Source: Paraburkholderia oxyphila NBRC 105797 (GTDB lineage Bacteria; Pseudomonadota; Gammaproteobacteria; Burkholderiales; Burkholderiaceae). Taken from it: DNA of 61,717 nucleotides. Below the pieces are notes generated by a model that saw nothing but the letters and a program-made list of their open reading frames with translations, made no database searches and was not told where the DNA came from. The stretch covers positions 1 to 61,717 of the forward strand of contig NZ_BAYD01000059.1 of assembly GCF_000685075.1 (NCBI RefSeq). Direction: 5' to 3'. Each line of letters starts with the position of its first letter. The first letter of the stretch is position 1. Position numbers and translations under genes: made by a program. Shown here one piece after another: positions 26,018 to 34,984 of the stretch.

Positions 26018-26151
26018 CGTCCGGTCACGCCGCTAGCTGGCGTCAAAGCACGGCGCCCCTGGCTCGCGCAACGCGCCGGCAAGGTGTGGGGGTTTCGCGC
26101 TAAGCTGGTGCTTTCGCATCAGTCCCTTCAAGCCGCCACGCACAGACCGCC

Positions 26152-27162
26152 ATGCACACCACGCTTACCGCTGCGCTCGCCTCGCGCTTCGCGTCGCTCG
26201 CGCTCGCCCACCTCACGCGCGAGTATCCGAACAAGCTCACCCATTCGCTGGCCGGTCCGCAGGACGTGCAGGGCCCGCGCGCGCTGCATCCCGTGTTCTA
26301 CGGCAGCTACGACTGGCATTCATGCGTGCACGGCTACTGGCTCGTCGCGCATCTGCTGGAGCGCTTCCCCGACTTGCCCGAGGCGCCGCGCATCGTCGCC
26401 GTGATCGACGAGCACTTCACTGAGGCGAACATGGCCGGCGAGCGCGCCTACCTCGACCTGCCGCACAACCGCGGCTTCGAGCGTCCCTACGGCTGGGCCT
26501 GGCTGCTCGCGCTCGCGGGGCAGTTGCATGGCATGAAGACGCCTGAGGCCCAGCGCTGGTCGCGCACGCTGACGCCGCTCACCGAGGCGTTCGTCGAGCG
26601 TTTCGAGGAATTTCTGCCGAAGGCGACTTATCCGCTGCGCGTGGGCACGCACTTCAACACCGCATTCGCGCTCACGCTCGCACTCGACTTTGCGCGTCGG
26701 ACGTCGCGCGATGGGCTCGCACGCCTGATCGAGGAGACGGCACGGCGCTGGCACGAAGGCGATGCGGGATGCCAGGCGTGGGAGCCGTCGGGCGACGAGT
26801 TCCTCTCGCCCTCGCTCATGGTCGCGGTGCTGATGAGCCGCGTGCTGGGCGCCGACGCGTTCGCCGCGTGGTTCGAGCGCTTTCTGCCCGCGCTGGCCGC
26901 GCGCGAGCCGGCCACGCTGTTCCTGCCCGCCACCGTCACCGACCGCAGCGACGGCAAGATCGCCCATCTCGACGGCCTGAACCTGAGCCGCGCGTGGTGC
27001 CAGCGCACACTCGCGCGCGTGCTGCCGGAAGGCGACGCGCGTGCGCTCGCGCTGCGCGAAGCCGCGCAGACGCATCTGGACACGGCGCTCGAGCACGTCG
27101 CCGGCGACTATATGGGCGAGCACTGGCTCGCCAGCTTCGCGACGCTGGCGCTCGAAGCCTGA
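26152..27162 (+). CDS. DUF2891 protein
   Basis: A 336-residue soluble protein matching the DUF2891 layout: HLTREYPNKLTHSLAGPQDV, LHPVFYGSYDWHSCVHGYWL, DLPHNRGFERPYGWAWLLAL, THFNTAFALTLALDFAR, CQAWEPSGDEFLSPSLM, then HLDGLNLSRAWCQRTLA. The aromatic- and histidine-rich blocks and repeated helical pairs resemble an alpha/alpha-toroid such as those in glycoside-processing enzymes, but no activity has been established to my knowledge. It stands alone between the tetR gene and the chemosensory operon. Confidence 0.88.
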   Translation: MHTTLTAALASRFASLALAHLTREYPNKLTHSLAGPQDVQGPRALHPVFYGSYDWHSCVHGYWLVAHLLERFPDLPEAPRIVAVIDEHFTEANMAGERAYLDLPHNRGFERPYGWAWLLALAGQLHGMKTPEAQRWSRTLTPLTEAFVERFEEFLPKATYPLRVGTHFNTAFALTLALDFARRTSRDGLARLIEETARRWHEGDAGCQAWEPSGDEFLSPSLMVAVLMSRVLGADAFAAWFERFLPALAAREPATLFLPATVTDRSDGKIAHLDGLNLSRAWCQRTLARVLPEGDARALALREAAQTHLDTALEHVAGDYMGEHWLASFATLALEA

Positions 27163-27275
27163 GCGTAGCGGGCACACCTGGCGTCGCTGTGCGCGCCTGG
27201 GTTAGCGGCGCACGCTGACCGCTCGCAGCGAGCGCCCCTCGCCCCCCCATCGCGCGCTGCCTGCCCTCGCGGCGA

Positions 27276-28766
27276 TCAGAACGCCGCGGCTTCCTCGGCC
27301 ACGCGCTCGCACAGCGGCACGGGGTCGAGCAGCATCAAGGTGCCCTGCCCCGGCAACTCGACCGCCTCGCGCATGTCGCCGCGCGTCTGCGTACCGGCGG
27401 CGCGCGTGAACATCGCGGGCATCGTCAGCTGGGCGCTGCCATTGAGCGTCACGATATCCTCGACCGAATCGACCAGCAGTCCGTACTTTTCTCCACGATG
27501 CTCGACGATCAGGATCTTCGCGTGCGCGAGATCCTCGTAGGGCGGCATCGCATACATCGAACGCACGTCGATGACCGTCACGATCACGCCACGCAGATTC
27601 AGCACGCCGCGCACGAAAGCGGGCAAGCCCGGCGTCTTGACGATGTCGTCGCGGTAGTCGATCACCTCGCGCAATTCGGCAATGCGCACGCCGATCAACT
27701 GGCCGATGCGGAACGTCACGAGGGTCTGCCGGGTGCCGCCGCGCTTTTGGGCGGCATCGCCCGCTTGCACGACCTTGCGATAGAGATCGCGATGGCCCGT
27801 TGCCAGCGTCGCGATGCGCTCGTTCGCAAAGAGCGCATCGGCGTTCACGAGCAGCACGCCCGTCGAGTCGCCCGCGGCGAGATAGCCCGCGAACAGCGAG
27901 CGATGCGCGCTTCCATAGGAAGGCATCGGCAAGAGCTCATCTTCGCGGTACGCGACGATGCTCGCGACTTCGTCCACCAGCAGGCCAAAGCAGCCCTCGT
28001 CGCGGTTGAGGACCACGATGCGCCGCTCATCCGCGGCGACCTCCGCGTCGGGCGCACGCGCAAAGCCTAGAAAGGTGCCGAAATCGAGCACCGGCAGCGT
28101 CGCGCCACGCAGGTTGAGCATGCCGATGCACACGTCGTCGGCCATCGGCGAATGCTGCAGCGCCGGCACGCGGATGATCTCCTGGATAGCGCCCATCGGC
28201 AGCGCCAGCGCAGTGCCGCCCACCTTGAACGAAACATTCTGGCGACGCTGCCCTTGTTGCGCTCTTCGCCCGGTTGTGCGCGCAACTTGATCGACGAAAT
28301 GCGGCACGTCGCGCAGCCCGAGCAGCGCCGCCGCCGACAGCACCTGCAGCACGTGCTCGCCGCCGTCGAGCTTGAGCACCGCGCCGATCACCGCCGGCGC
28401 ACTGCCTTCGGCTGTCTGGATCGCGATCACCTGATCCTTCGGCACACGCAGAATCTCGCCAGTTGCGTCGAAGCGCAATCCCACGCGCACGCCCGCGGTC
28501 TCCACGATCGCGATCTTGCGCGCGAGCGCGGTGCCCTCGTCGCGCAGATTCAGCAACTGGTGCAAATCGACCACGGGAATCAGCGTGCCGCGCAGATTGA
28601 ACAAACCGAGCAGATAAGGCGGCGCGAGCGGCACCGGCGTGAGCGTCTCGGGATGATTGACGACTTCCTGGAGCGCGGCGACGGGCAACGCGAGCTCCGT
28701 GCCGGCCAGGTGAAACGACCCGTACAGCTCGAGCTGGCCGGCGGCGGCCAGCGAACGATGGTTCAT
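27276..28766 (-). CDS. Triple-CheW chemotaxis coupling protein
   Basis: A 496-residue protein made of three CheW-like domains in tandem (about 12-155, 175-320, 345-488). Each carries the strand-turn motif ending in NLRG: PPYLLGLFNLRGTLIPVVDL, CIGMLNLRGATLPVLDFG and FVRGVLNLRGVIVTVIDVR. There is no receiver domain, so it is not CheV. Single CheW proteins link receptors to the CheA kinase; three linked copies could scaffold receptor arrays or bind several partners. It is the last gene of the receptor-CheR-CheD operon, 81 nt after cheD. Confidence 0.88.
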   Translation of the reverse strand: MNHRSLAAAGQLELYGSFHLAGTELALPVAALQEVVNHPETLTPVPLAPPYLLGLFNLRGTLIPVVDLHQLLNLRDEGTALARKIAIVETAGVRVGLRFDATGEILRVPKDQVIAIQTAEGSAPAVIGAVLKLDGGEHVLQVLSAAALLGLRDVPHFVDQVARTTGRRAQQGQRRQNVSFKVGGTALALPMGAIQEIIRVPALQHSPMADDVCIGMLNLRGATLPVLDFGTFLGFARAPDAEVAADERRIVVLNRDEGCFGLLVDEVASIVAYREDELLPMPSYGSAHRSLFAGYLAAGDSTGVLLVNADALFANERIATLATGHRDLYRKVVQAGDAAQKRGGTRQTLVTFRIGQLIGVRIAELREVIDYRDDIVKTPGLPAFVRGVLNLRGVIVTVIDVRSMYAMPPYEDLAHAKILIVEHRGEKYGLLVDSVEDIVTLNGSAQLTMPAMFTRAAGTQTRGDMREAVELPGQGTLMLLDPVPLCERVAEEAAAF

Positions 28767-28847
28767 CGTGAAGCTCCGTAGCGAATGGGAACGATGGGCG
28801 TCGAACGGGAGGCAAATACCCTGCGTAAGTGGAGCCAGGCGCGCCGT

Positions 28848-29345
28848 TCACCCCGGGCGCGAAAAGCGGCGCACCGCGTAGTCCTGCTGCCCGCAATCGA
28901 TGGTCAGTTGCCGCCCGCACTCGCCGCCCACATCCGTGTGGATGACGCGCACGCGCGCGTGCGCCAGCAGTTGCTGCGCCATGCGCACGTTCAGTTCGCC
29001 GATCGGCTCGTGAATCGTGGTCCGGTGGTGCATCATGTTCGCGCCGCCCGCCAGCACGGCTTCGATTTCACCCTCGGGCGCCGCCTGGGCGCCCATCATC
29101 GAGATCAGCGCAGGCAGCGCGTCGACCACGTACTTGGCGTCCTGGCCGTGACGCTCGGCCGGCACGGCGCGCGGCCTGCCCACCGGCTCCGGCAGCAGGC
29201 AATGCGCAAGCCCGCTCGTACCGCGCGCGCGCCACAGCAGCCCGATGCCCACGCACGAGCCCAGCGTGGCGCGCAGGATTCTGGCGTCGTCCCGGGTGCT
29301 GACCGCGATCTCGCACATCCGCACCTGCACGTCACGCGTGCTCAT
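28848..29345 (-). CDS. cheD: CheD, chemoreceptor glutamine deamidase
   Basis: A 165-residue protein with the CheD catalytic pattern: the nucleophilic Cys in RATLGSCVGIGLLW and the His in GLAHCLLP, then a conserved Thr in RTTIHEPIGELNVRM. CheD deamidates glutamines on chemoreceptors, adjusting their sensitivity. Its start overlaps the end of cheR by 14 bp, indicating coupled translation with the methyltransferase that acts on the same receptor sites. Confidence 0.9.
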   Translation of the reverse strand: MSTRDVQVRMCEIAVSTRDDARILRATLGSCVGIGLLWRARGTSGLAHCLLPEPVGRPRAVPAERHGQDAKYVVDALPALISMMGAQAAPEGEIEAVLAGGANMMHHRTTIHEPIGELNVRMAQQLLAHARVRVIHTDVGGECGRQLTIDCGQQDYAVRRFSRPG

Positions 29346-30183
29346 GGTCGCGCTCCTCGCGATGCTGGCCGTTGCGGTAGATGAGCGGCTGCTCGAACGT
29401 GAACCCCGTCGTCACGCGGCTCAGGGATTCCGACTCGCCCACGATCAGCACGGCATTCGGGCGCATCGCGCGGCGTACGTTCGCGAGCACCGCCTTTTGT
29501 CCTTCGAGGTCGAAATAGATCAGCACGTTGCGCAACAGCACCAGATCGAACTGCCCCAGCTCGCGCGGCGCCGCATAGAGATTGTGGCGCCGGAACGCGA
29601 CGTGCGCGCGCAGCGCCTCGCCCACGCCCGCCTGCACGCCCTCGCTGCGAAAATACTTCTGCAGCAGCGCGGGATGGCTCTGGCGCAGGCCCTCGATGCT
29701 GCGGCCCCGATAGCTGCCGGCACGCGCGTTCGCGAGGATGCCATCCGAGATATCGGTGCCAACGATCGCGTAACGAAACGCCGCCTCGCGCGCCCGAAAC
29801 TCTTCGCAGAGCATCGCCGTGGACCACGCTTCCTCGCCGCTCGACGCCGCCGCGGACCACACGCGCAGCGCCGAGCCCGGATGCGCCGCGAACCACTGCG
29901 GCAGGAAGCTCTGCGCGAGATAGTCCCAGATGCGCGGTGTGCGGAAGAACGACGTCTCGTTGGTCGTCACAAGGTCGATGAAATCGTCGATTTCATCGGC
30001 GTTCGTGTCGAGCACCTGCAGATAGTCGCGATAGTCCGGCAAACCGAGCGCCATCACGCGACGACGCAAGCGACCCTTGAGCATGGTCCACTTGCGCTCG
30101 TTCATGGCGATGCCGGTATGGCGGCGCACCTGCTCGAACAGCGCGCGCTGCACCGAAGGTTCGACATCCTGATCGATATCCAC
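29332..30183 (-). CDS. cheR: CheR, chemoreceptor methyltransferase
   Basis: A 283-residue S-adenosylmethionine-dependent methyltransferase that methylates receptor glutamates. The N-terminal helical domain (GIAMNERKWTMLKGRLRRRV) and the TTNETSFFR motif precede the SAM-binding core (RVWSAAASSGEEAWSTAMLC, IVGTDISDGILANARAG) and the LLRNVLIYFD block. It lies 15 bp after the receptor gene and overlaps cheD. No cheB gene is present in this operon, so demethylation must come from elsewhere. Confidence 0.93.
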   Translation of the reverse strand: MDIDQDVEPSVQRALFEQVRRHTGIAMNERKWTMLKGRLRRRVMALGLPDYRDYLQVLDTNADEIDDFIDLVTTNETSFFRTPRIWDYLAQSFLPQWFAAHPGSALRVWSAAASSGEEAWSTAMLCEEFRAREAAFRYAIVGTDISDGILANARAGSYRGRSIEGLRQSHPALLQKYFRSEGVQAGVGEALRAHVAFRRHNLYAAPRELGQFDLVLLRNVLIYFDLEGQKAVLANVRRAMRPNAVLIVGESESLSRVTTGFTFEQPLIYRNGQHREERDHEHA

Positions 30184-30198
30184 TCCGCCCCCCGGCGT

Positions 30199-31896
30199 TT
30201 AGACGACGAAGCGCGCTACCGTGCTGTCGAGCCCCTCGGCGCCGCCCTTGAGCGATGCGGCCGCACGGGCGATGGTGTCGCAGGCGCCCGCCGACTTCTC
30301 GGTCTCCTCCGCCACCTGCTGGATCGCGGCGCTCACTTCGCGTGCGGCCACGAGTTGCTCGTCGGCACCGCACGAGATCTCGGAGATCGCCTGGGTGGTG
30401 CGGGCCACGCCCGCCACGATCTTCTCGAACGCCTCGCCCGCCTGCTTCGAGATTTCGCTGCCCTGCGCGACGCGCTTGACCGACTCGTTGATGAGCTTCG
30501 AGATCTCCTTGGTCGCCTGCGAGGACCGCTCGGCCAGCTTACGCACTTCGTCGGCGACCACCGAGAAGCCGAGCCCGTGCTCGCCGGCGCGCGCCGCCTC
30601 GATCGCGGCGTTGAACGCGAGCAGATTGGTCTGGCTCGCGATCTCGCCGATCACCTTGATGATCTCGGCGATGTCCTCCGAGGAGCGGTTGATGAGCTCC
30701 ATGGCTTCGATCGAGCGCGTCACCGCCTTGGCGCCGCGCTCCGCTTCCTGCTGCGTGTCCTTGGCCAGTTGATCGGCGCCGCGCGAATTGTCGGCAATGG
30801 AGTTGATCGACGCCGTCAGTTCTTCGATCGACGCGTTCATTTCCTCGACGGTCGCGCCGAGCAGTTGCGCACCGCCAGCCACCGTATCGGCTCGCGCTGC
30901 GATGTCCTTCGACGAGTCCTTGAACGTGCCCGCCGATTCCACGACCTTGCCGATCACGCCCGCGAGGTCGCTCATCATGCTTTTGATGCCCGCCGCGAGC
31001 TGGTCGATGGGCTCGTCGCCGGCCACGTCGACGTGACCGGTCAGATCGCCCGACGCGGCGTTGCGCACGACCGCAAGCAACTGTTCGACCTTGAGCTGAT
31101 CGCTCTCCGCGCGGCGCTTGACGCTTTCCTCGAGCTCGACCTGCGCGCTCACGTCGTTCGCGAACTTCACCACCTTGTAGAGGCGGCCGTTCACGTCGAA
31201 GATCGGGTTATAGGTGGCCTGAATCCACACGACGCGCCCGCCCTTGCCGACACGCTTGTAGCGGCCCGAGTCGAACTCGCCGCGATTGAGCTTGGCCCAG
31301 AACTCGCGATACTCCGTGCTCTGCACGTAGGCATCGTCACAGAACAGGCGGTGGTGCTTGCCCTGAATCTCCTCGAGCCGGTAGCCGAGCGTGTCGAGGA
31401 AATTCTGGTTCGCCTGCAGCACGATGCCGTTCGTGTCGAACTCGATCACGGCCTGCGCCTTGTCGATCGCGCGCAAGCGGCCTTCGTAGTCGGCATGCTG
31501 CTGCTTGGCCTGGGTGATGTCGGTGGCGAACTTGATGACTTTGTAGGGACGCCCGTCCGCGCCGAGCACCGGGTTGTAGGACGCGTTGATCCAGATCTCG
31601 CGGCCGCCGCGCCCGATGCGGCGATATTCGCCACGATCGAACTCGCCGCGGCCGAGGCGTTCCCAGAACTGGCGATAGGCCTCGCTATGCACATAATCAG
31701 GATCACAGAACATTCGATGATGCTTGCCGCGGACTTCGTCGAGCGTATAGCCGAGCACGGCCAGGAAATTGTCGTTGGCATGCAGGATGATGCCCTGCAG
31801 GTCGAACTCGATCACGGCCTGCGCGCGGTTCAGTGCTGCGCTCACTGCACTCAGCTCGATCATCTCGAGCTGCCGGTCCGGCGTCGCATGTTCCAT
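30199..31896 (-). CDS. Soluble double-PAS methyl-accepting chemotaxis protein
   Basis: A 565-residue receptor without membrane segments. Two closely similar PAS domains (about 15-125 and 135-250) each carry IEFD-x-x-GI, KHHR(M/L)FCD and NP(V/I) blocks. They are followed by a HAMP-like helix (SGDLTGHVDVAGDEPIDQLA) and a long signalling coiled coil with the tip EIASQTNLLAFNAAIEAARA. The layout resembles BdlA and Aer-type energy or redox sensors. There is no C-terminal pentapeptide for CheR docking. The ATG at 31896 has a GGGGG ribosome site; it heads the operon. Confidence 0.9.
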   Translation of the reverse strand: MEHATPDRQLEMIELSAVSAALNRAQAVIEFDLQGIILHANDNFLAVLGYTLDEVRGKHHRMFCDPDYVHSEAYRQFWERLGRGEFDRGEYRRIGRGGREIWINASYNPVLGADGRPYKVIKFATDITQAKQQHADYEGRLRAIDKAQAVIEFDTNGIVLQANQNFLDTLGYRLEEIQGKHHRLFCDDAYVQSTEYREFWAKLNRGEFDSGRYKRVGKGGRVVWIQATYNPIFDVNGRLYKVVKFANDVSAQVELEESVKRRAESDQLKVEQLLAVVRNAASGDLTGHVDVAGDEPIDQLAAGIKSMMSDLAGVIGKVVESAGTFKDSSKDIAARADTVAGGAQLLGATVEEMNASIEELTASINSIADNSRGADQLAKDTQQEAERGAKAVTRSIEAMELINRSSEDIAEIIKVIGEIASQTNLLAFNAAIEAARAGEHGLGFSVVADEVRKLAERSSQATKEISKLINESVKRVAQGSEISKQAGEAFEKIVAGVARTTQAISEISCGADEQLVAAREVSAAIQQVAEETEKSAGACDTIARAAASLKGGAEGLDSTVARFVV

Positions 31897-31982
31897 CGTT
31901 TTACCCCCGTTGTCGTTGCAGCGGCTGTGCCTCGCGGCGCAATCCAGCGATCCGCCCGCAGCTAGCAGGCGTTCTCTCATTC

Positions 31983-32011
31983 ATTTTATTGACGTGTTTT
32001 ATAACGTCTAA
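31983..32011 (-). promoter_or_regulatory. Candidate promoter of the chemosensory operon
   Basis: On the minus strand TTAGAC (32011-32006), a 17-nt spacer and TAAAAT (31988-31983) form a plausible sigma-70 promoter about 87 bp before the receptor start. The spacer contains an inverted repeat GACGT (31991-31995) / ACGTC (32004-32008). A sigma-28 flagellar promoter was not seen. Confidence 0.4.
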
Positions 32012-32307
32012 TTTTTGCATCGAATCCGATCGAGAACGGCAAATTCCTGTGCCGAAGCTGCCGCTCGCAATAGGGCTTCCCTACTTGCGTGATATCGGCG
32101 TTTACGCGGTGCGGCTTGACTAGGGGTTTTCTCTAATGCAAACGTTTTCTTTACGGGATTTTTTGTGCTCTGATCGAGCAATTGTCATGCGCTCGCAACA
32201 CGGGCTTTTAAAACGCATACACAATGAAAATTGAATGAAAGGCTTTCCCTTTCCGCGCAATTTCCTTTATGGCGTTTTGGATATGGTGTGGTTATGTCTT
32301 TCAAGAA
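32012..32307. other. AT-rich intergenic stretch without a supported gene
   Basis: Between the chemosensory promoter and the terminator at 32308 lies AT-rich sequence with several T-runs. No reading frame with coding character or RNA gene was recognised. Together with the promoter and leader, the gap between coding genes is about 460 bp. Confidence 0.4.
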
Positions 32308-32334
32308 AAAAGCGCGCCGTTGCGGCGCGCTTTT
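32308..32334. terminator. Strong terminator downstream of the DUF3443 gene
   Basis: A 12-bp stem (32308-32319 with 32323-32334, GC core GCGCGCCG) and 3-nt loop are flanked by A and T runs on either side. It could serve transcripts from both directions. It lies 22 bp past the DUF3443 stop. Confidence 0.75.
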
Positions 32335-32355
32335 CATGGCACTCGAGCGGGAGAA

Positions 32356-33909
32356 CTAGTTCGACACGTAGCCGACATACGGCCCCGTCGCGCCCGCCCC
32401 TGACGACGTGCCGTCGATCCCGTAATAGATGCGCCGGCCGTAGAAGAACGGCATGCCCAGATCGACGGTCTGCGCGAGGAACGAGGCGAGATTGCTGAAC
32501 GCGAAGTTCAGCGTCGAAAACAGCGCATCCGCATTGCCGATGACAATGTTCGTCGTGGCATTCACGCCGTTCGTGTCAGATAGCGCGACGGTACGCTTGA
32601 GCGGCGAGGCGGGCACATACCAGACACCATCCTGGACGATCGACCAGTCCTCGAAACTCAGCGTGTTCGAGCCCGAATCCATGAATGTCTGCACCGTGCT
32701 GCCATTGCCGACGCTGCCCGTGAAGTTGCCCCAGCGATCGGTCGCGAGCACGGTGGCGCCCGTACCGGCCAACAGGTTGTTCGACTGCGTGCCGATGCCG
32801 AACGTGACCGTGCCGGTCGCCGTGGGCGCGCCGCCGGCAGCGACTGCCGGCATGTCCACGATCAGGCCGTTATTGTCGACGGGGAAAAGCGCCACCGGAT
32901 TCGTGACCTGATTGACGAGCGGCATCGAGATCGGCGTGGCCGGAGCGGTATCGGCGTAGTAGTAGCCCGCGCGCGGCGTGCTGCCTGCACACGAGGCACC
33001 GCAGTCGTAGCGCGCGACCCCGACGCCGAGTATCCCGTTCGCGCCCAGCACGGCCGGGCTCGTGAGCGCCGTGTTCCAGACACACGAGGCCGGCACCGGC
33101 GAGACGATCGCGGCGTCGCCCATCACCTGGATCGGCACGGCGGCCGCCACCTCGCGCGAGAGCTTCACGTCTGCCGTGCGCAGGCTTCCCCACGTGTAGC
33201 CCGAGCCGAATGCGGCACAGGCGGCCACGCTCTTGCCGCTGGCGGGATCGGTCTGCACGGGCAGCGCGGCGAGCGTCGAGGCAGGAATCGCCGACGCATA
33301 AAGGCGCAAGCCGAACGAGCCCGTGTCGAGCAAGACGTTGTCGATCGTCGCGCAACTGGTCTGTCCGCTGCTGCCCGGCTGACAAACCGTGACGCTCACG
33401 AGCGGGAAATTGCGCACGGCGGTCGCGGACGAGACGCGTACGGGAATCGTGTTGCCGATATCGGCGGTGGAGCCGCCGCCTGACGAACCGGAATTGCCGG
33501 AACCGGAACCGGAGCCGGAGTCCGATGTGCCGGAGCCGGAATTGCCCGAGCCGGAGTTGCCCGAGCCGGAGTTGCCCGAGCCGGAGTTGCCCGAGCCGGA
33601 GTTGCCCGAGCCAGAGTTGCCCGAGCCAGAGTTGCCCGAGCCAGAGTTACCCGATCCAGAGTTGTTCCCCGAGCCGGAGTTACCCGATCCAGGGTTGTTC
33701 CCCGAGCCCGAGCCGCCAGAACCCGAAGTACCGTTATTCGTATTGCCCGAGGCGCCTCCGCTTGACGGGCCCGACGCCCCCGAAGCACTCGAAGCGCCGT
33801 TCGACACCGCCGCGCCGTTGTTCGGCGTGCCATCGCCACCGCCCCCACCGCCGCAGGCCGACAGCAGCACACCGGCGCTGAGCGCGCAAACCATGATGAT
33901 CTTGTTCAT
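32356..33909 (-). CDS. DUF3443 lipoprotein with Ser-Gly-Asn repeats
   Basis: A 517-residue exported protein. The lipobox LLSACGG puts the lipid Cys near residue 19. Residues about 20-150 are a low-complexity linker of Ser, Gly and Asn coded by 15-bp repeats. The rest matches DUF3443: VSVTVCQPGSSGQTSCATID, VLLDTGSFGLRLYASAI, NGILGVGVARYDCG and a second DSGSNTLSF block. The paired D-T/S-G motifs resemble a pepsin-like aspartic protease fold, but activity is unproven. It sits 13 bp after a DUF2844 gene, its usual neighbour in this group. Confidence 0.88.
   Translation of the reverse strand: MNKIIMVCALSAGVLLSACGGGGGGDGTPNNGAAVSNGASSASGASGPSSGGASGNTNNGTSGSGGSGSGNNPGSGNSGSGNNSGSGNSGSGNSGSGNSGSGNSGSGNSGSGNSGSGNSGSGNSGSGTSDSGSGSGSGNSGSSGGGSTADIGNTIPVRVSSATAVRNFPLVSVTVCQPGSSGQTSCATIDNVLLDTGSFGLRLYASAIPASTLAALPVQTDPASGKSVAACAAFGSGYTWGSLRTADVKLSREVAAAVPIQVMGDAAIVSPVPASCVWNTALTSPAVLGANGILGVGVARYDCGASCAGSTPRAGYYYADTAPATPISMPLVNQVTNPVALFPVDNNGLIVDMPAVAAGGAPTATGTVTFGIGTQSNNLLAGTGATVLATDRWGNFTGSVGNGSTVQTFMDSGSNTLSFEDWSIVQDGVWYVPASPLKRTVALSDTNGVNATTNIVIGNADALFSTLNFAFSNLASFLAQTVDLGMPFFYGRRIYYGIDGTSSGAGATGPYVGYVSN
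33541..33660. repeat. 15-bp tandem repeat inside the DUF3443 gene, about 8 units
   Basis: Unit GTTGCCCGAGCCGGA (plus strand) is repeated eight times with one or two changes, coding for the peptide Ser-Gly-Ser-Gly-Asn. Two longer degenerate units follow up to about 33710. Because the unit is a multiple of three, copy-number change would alter linker length without a frameshift. Confidence 0.9.
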
Positions 33910-33922
33910 CGCGCGTCCCCGC

Positions 33923-34390
33923 TTATTGGATCTGATCGGCACTCATGCCGAGAGGCAGCGCCTTCGGCAGCCACGCCCGCCCCGTCAACGCGCCCATATG
34001 GCCGCCCGTTTCGACGACAAGGTCGTCCTGATGCACGGCAACCGGCCCGTAACCGCCGCCGCGCGCGGCGTGCGCCGCCGCGAGCCCCTTCTGCCAGTTG
34101 GGAAAGTAACTGCCCAGCAGCGTATCGAGCGAGCCGACACGCGGTCCGCGCCAGGAGACGGCGAATACGGTGCCGCTGGCGTCGAGATATTCGTGAATCA
34201 CCGTACCGGTGTCGAGCGTGGTCGTCGTGACGGTCCAGGGCACCGCAACCGAGCTTGCAGCGGCCATCAAGCGCGTACCGGGTGTGCGCTGGGCCTGCGG
34301 AAAGGCGGGTGCACCGCCCAATGCCGCCCATGCGGGTGCCGCGGCGAGCCCCATCGCGGCGGCCACACTCATTGTCAGAATCCCCTTCAT
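33923..34390 (-). CDS. DUF2844 exported protein
   Basis: A 155-residue protein with a signal peptide (MKGILTMSVAAAMGLAAAPAWA) and the DUF2844 pattern: ALGG at the mature start, VHEYLD-like VIHEYLDASGTVFAVSWRGP, LLGSYFPNWQKGL and RAWLPKALPLGMSADQIQ. Function is unknown. The DUF3443 gene follows after 13 bp, so the two are probably co-transcribed and may work together in the envelope. Confidence 0.88.
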   Translation of the reverse strand: MKGILTMSVAAAMGLAAAPAWAALGGAPAFPQAQRTPGTRLMAAASSVAVPWTVTTTTLDTGTVIHEYLDASGTVFAVSWRGPRVGSLDTLLGSYFPNWQKGLAAAHAARGGGYGPVAVHQDDLVVETGGHMGALTGRAWLPKALPLGMSADQIQ

Positions 34391-34984
34391 GTTGTAGTCC
34401 TTAGTAAATCGATGACGTCAACGGATGCTTCGCGCCCCGCACGGAGCGTCCGGCGAGTCTAAGCGGGTCTGAGCACGCGCATCTCGCTCGGCGAATCGAA
34501 ATGACTATTCGAGTTTTTTGCGTCCGGGCGGCGCGCCATCGGCTTACACGCTGAAAGCCCGTGTGCATCGGCGTCTGACGCGCCGCGGCACAGGCGTGCA
34601 TGGGCATGGAACACCCGGCGATCGATGAAAATGCGTGAAAGCTGATCGAGCGCTCTTGCGCCGATGGGAAAATTCGGCTCGCTGATCGATCTCCAAGTAT
34701 TACAAGACAGCGGTCCCGCCCACCGAGGCGCCCAGGCCTCGCCGCTCGAGAGAACGCGGGTAAATCGTTCCATATAACGGCCGCTTGCACGCCGATCGCC
34801 ACCGACGGGTGCCGCCGGCGCCGGCCACGCGCGCGCTACGCCGCCTGCGTTGTAACAACTCGAAAAAACAGTGGCGTTTGCGTAATTGCAATGAACCTCG
34901 CAATGTCATAGCGTTGCAGAATGCACGGGTGTGCAAGGCCAGGCCGGCACGCGCGCCCGGCCCAATTCCGTTCTGGAGATCGTT
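34391..34984. other. Long intergenic stretch without a supported gene
   Basis: About 590 bp between divergent units. A minus-strand frame of 104 codons (34459-34773) exists but has no signal, start site or recognisable motif. The right part, near 34850-34930, is more AT-rich and probably holds the promoter of the next gene; a TTGCAA/TAGCGT pair with 17-nt spacing is only weak. No RNA gene was recognised. Confidence 0.4.

Noticed and set aside
29245..31965. 906-codon open frame on the plus strand
   Set aside because: It lies fully opposite the cheR and receptor genes; composition is shadow-like and no fold is seen.
34459..34773. 104-codon minus-strand frame
   Set aside because: It lacks a ribosome site, signal or recognisable pattern, and sits in a probable promoter region.
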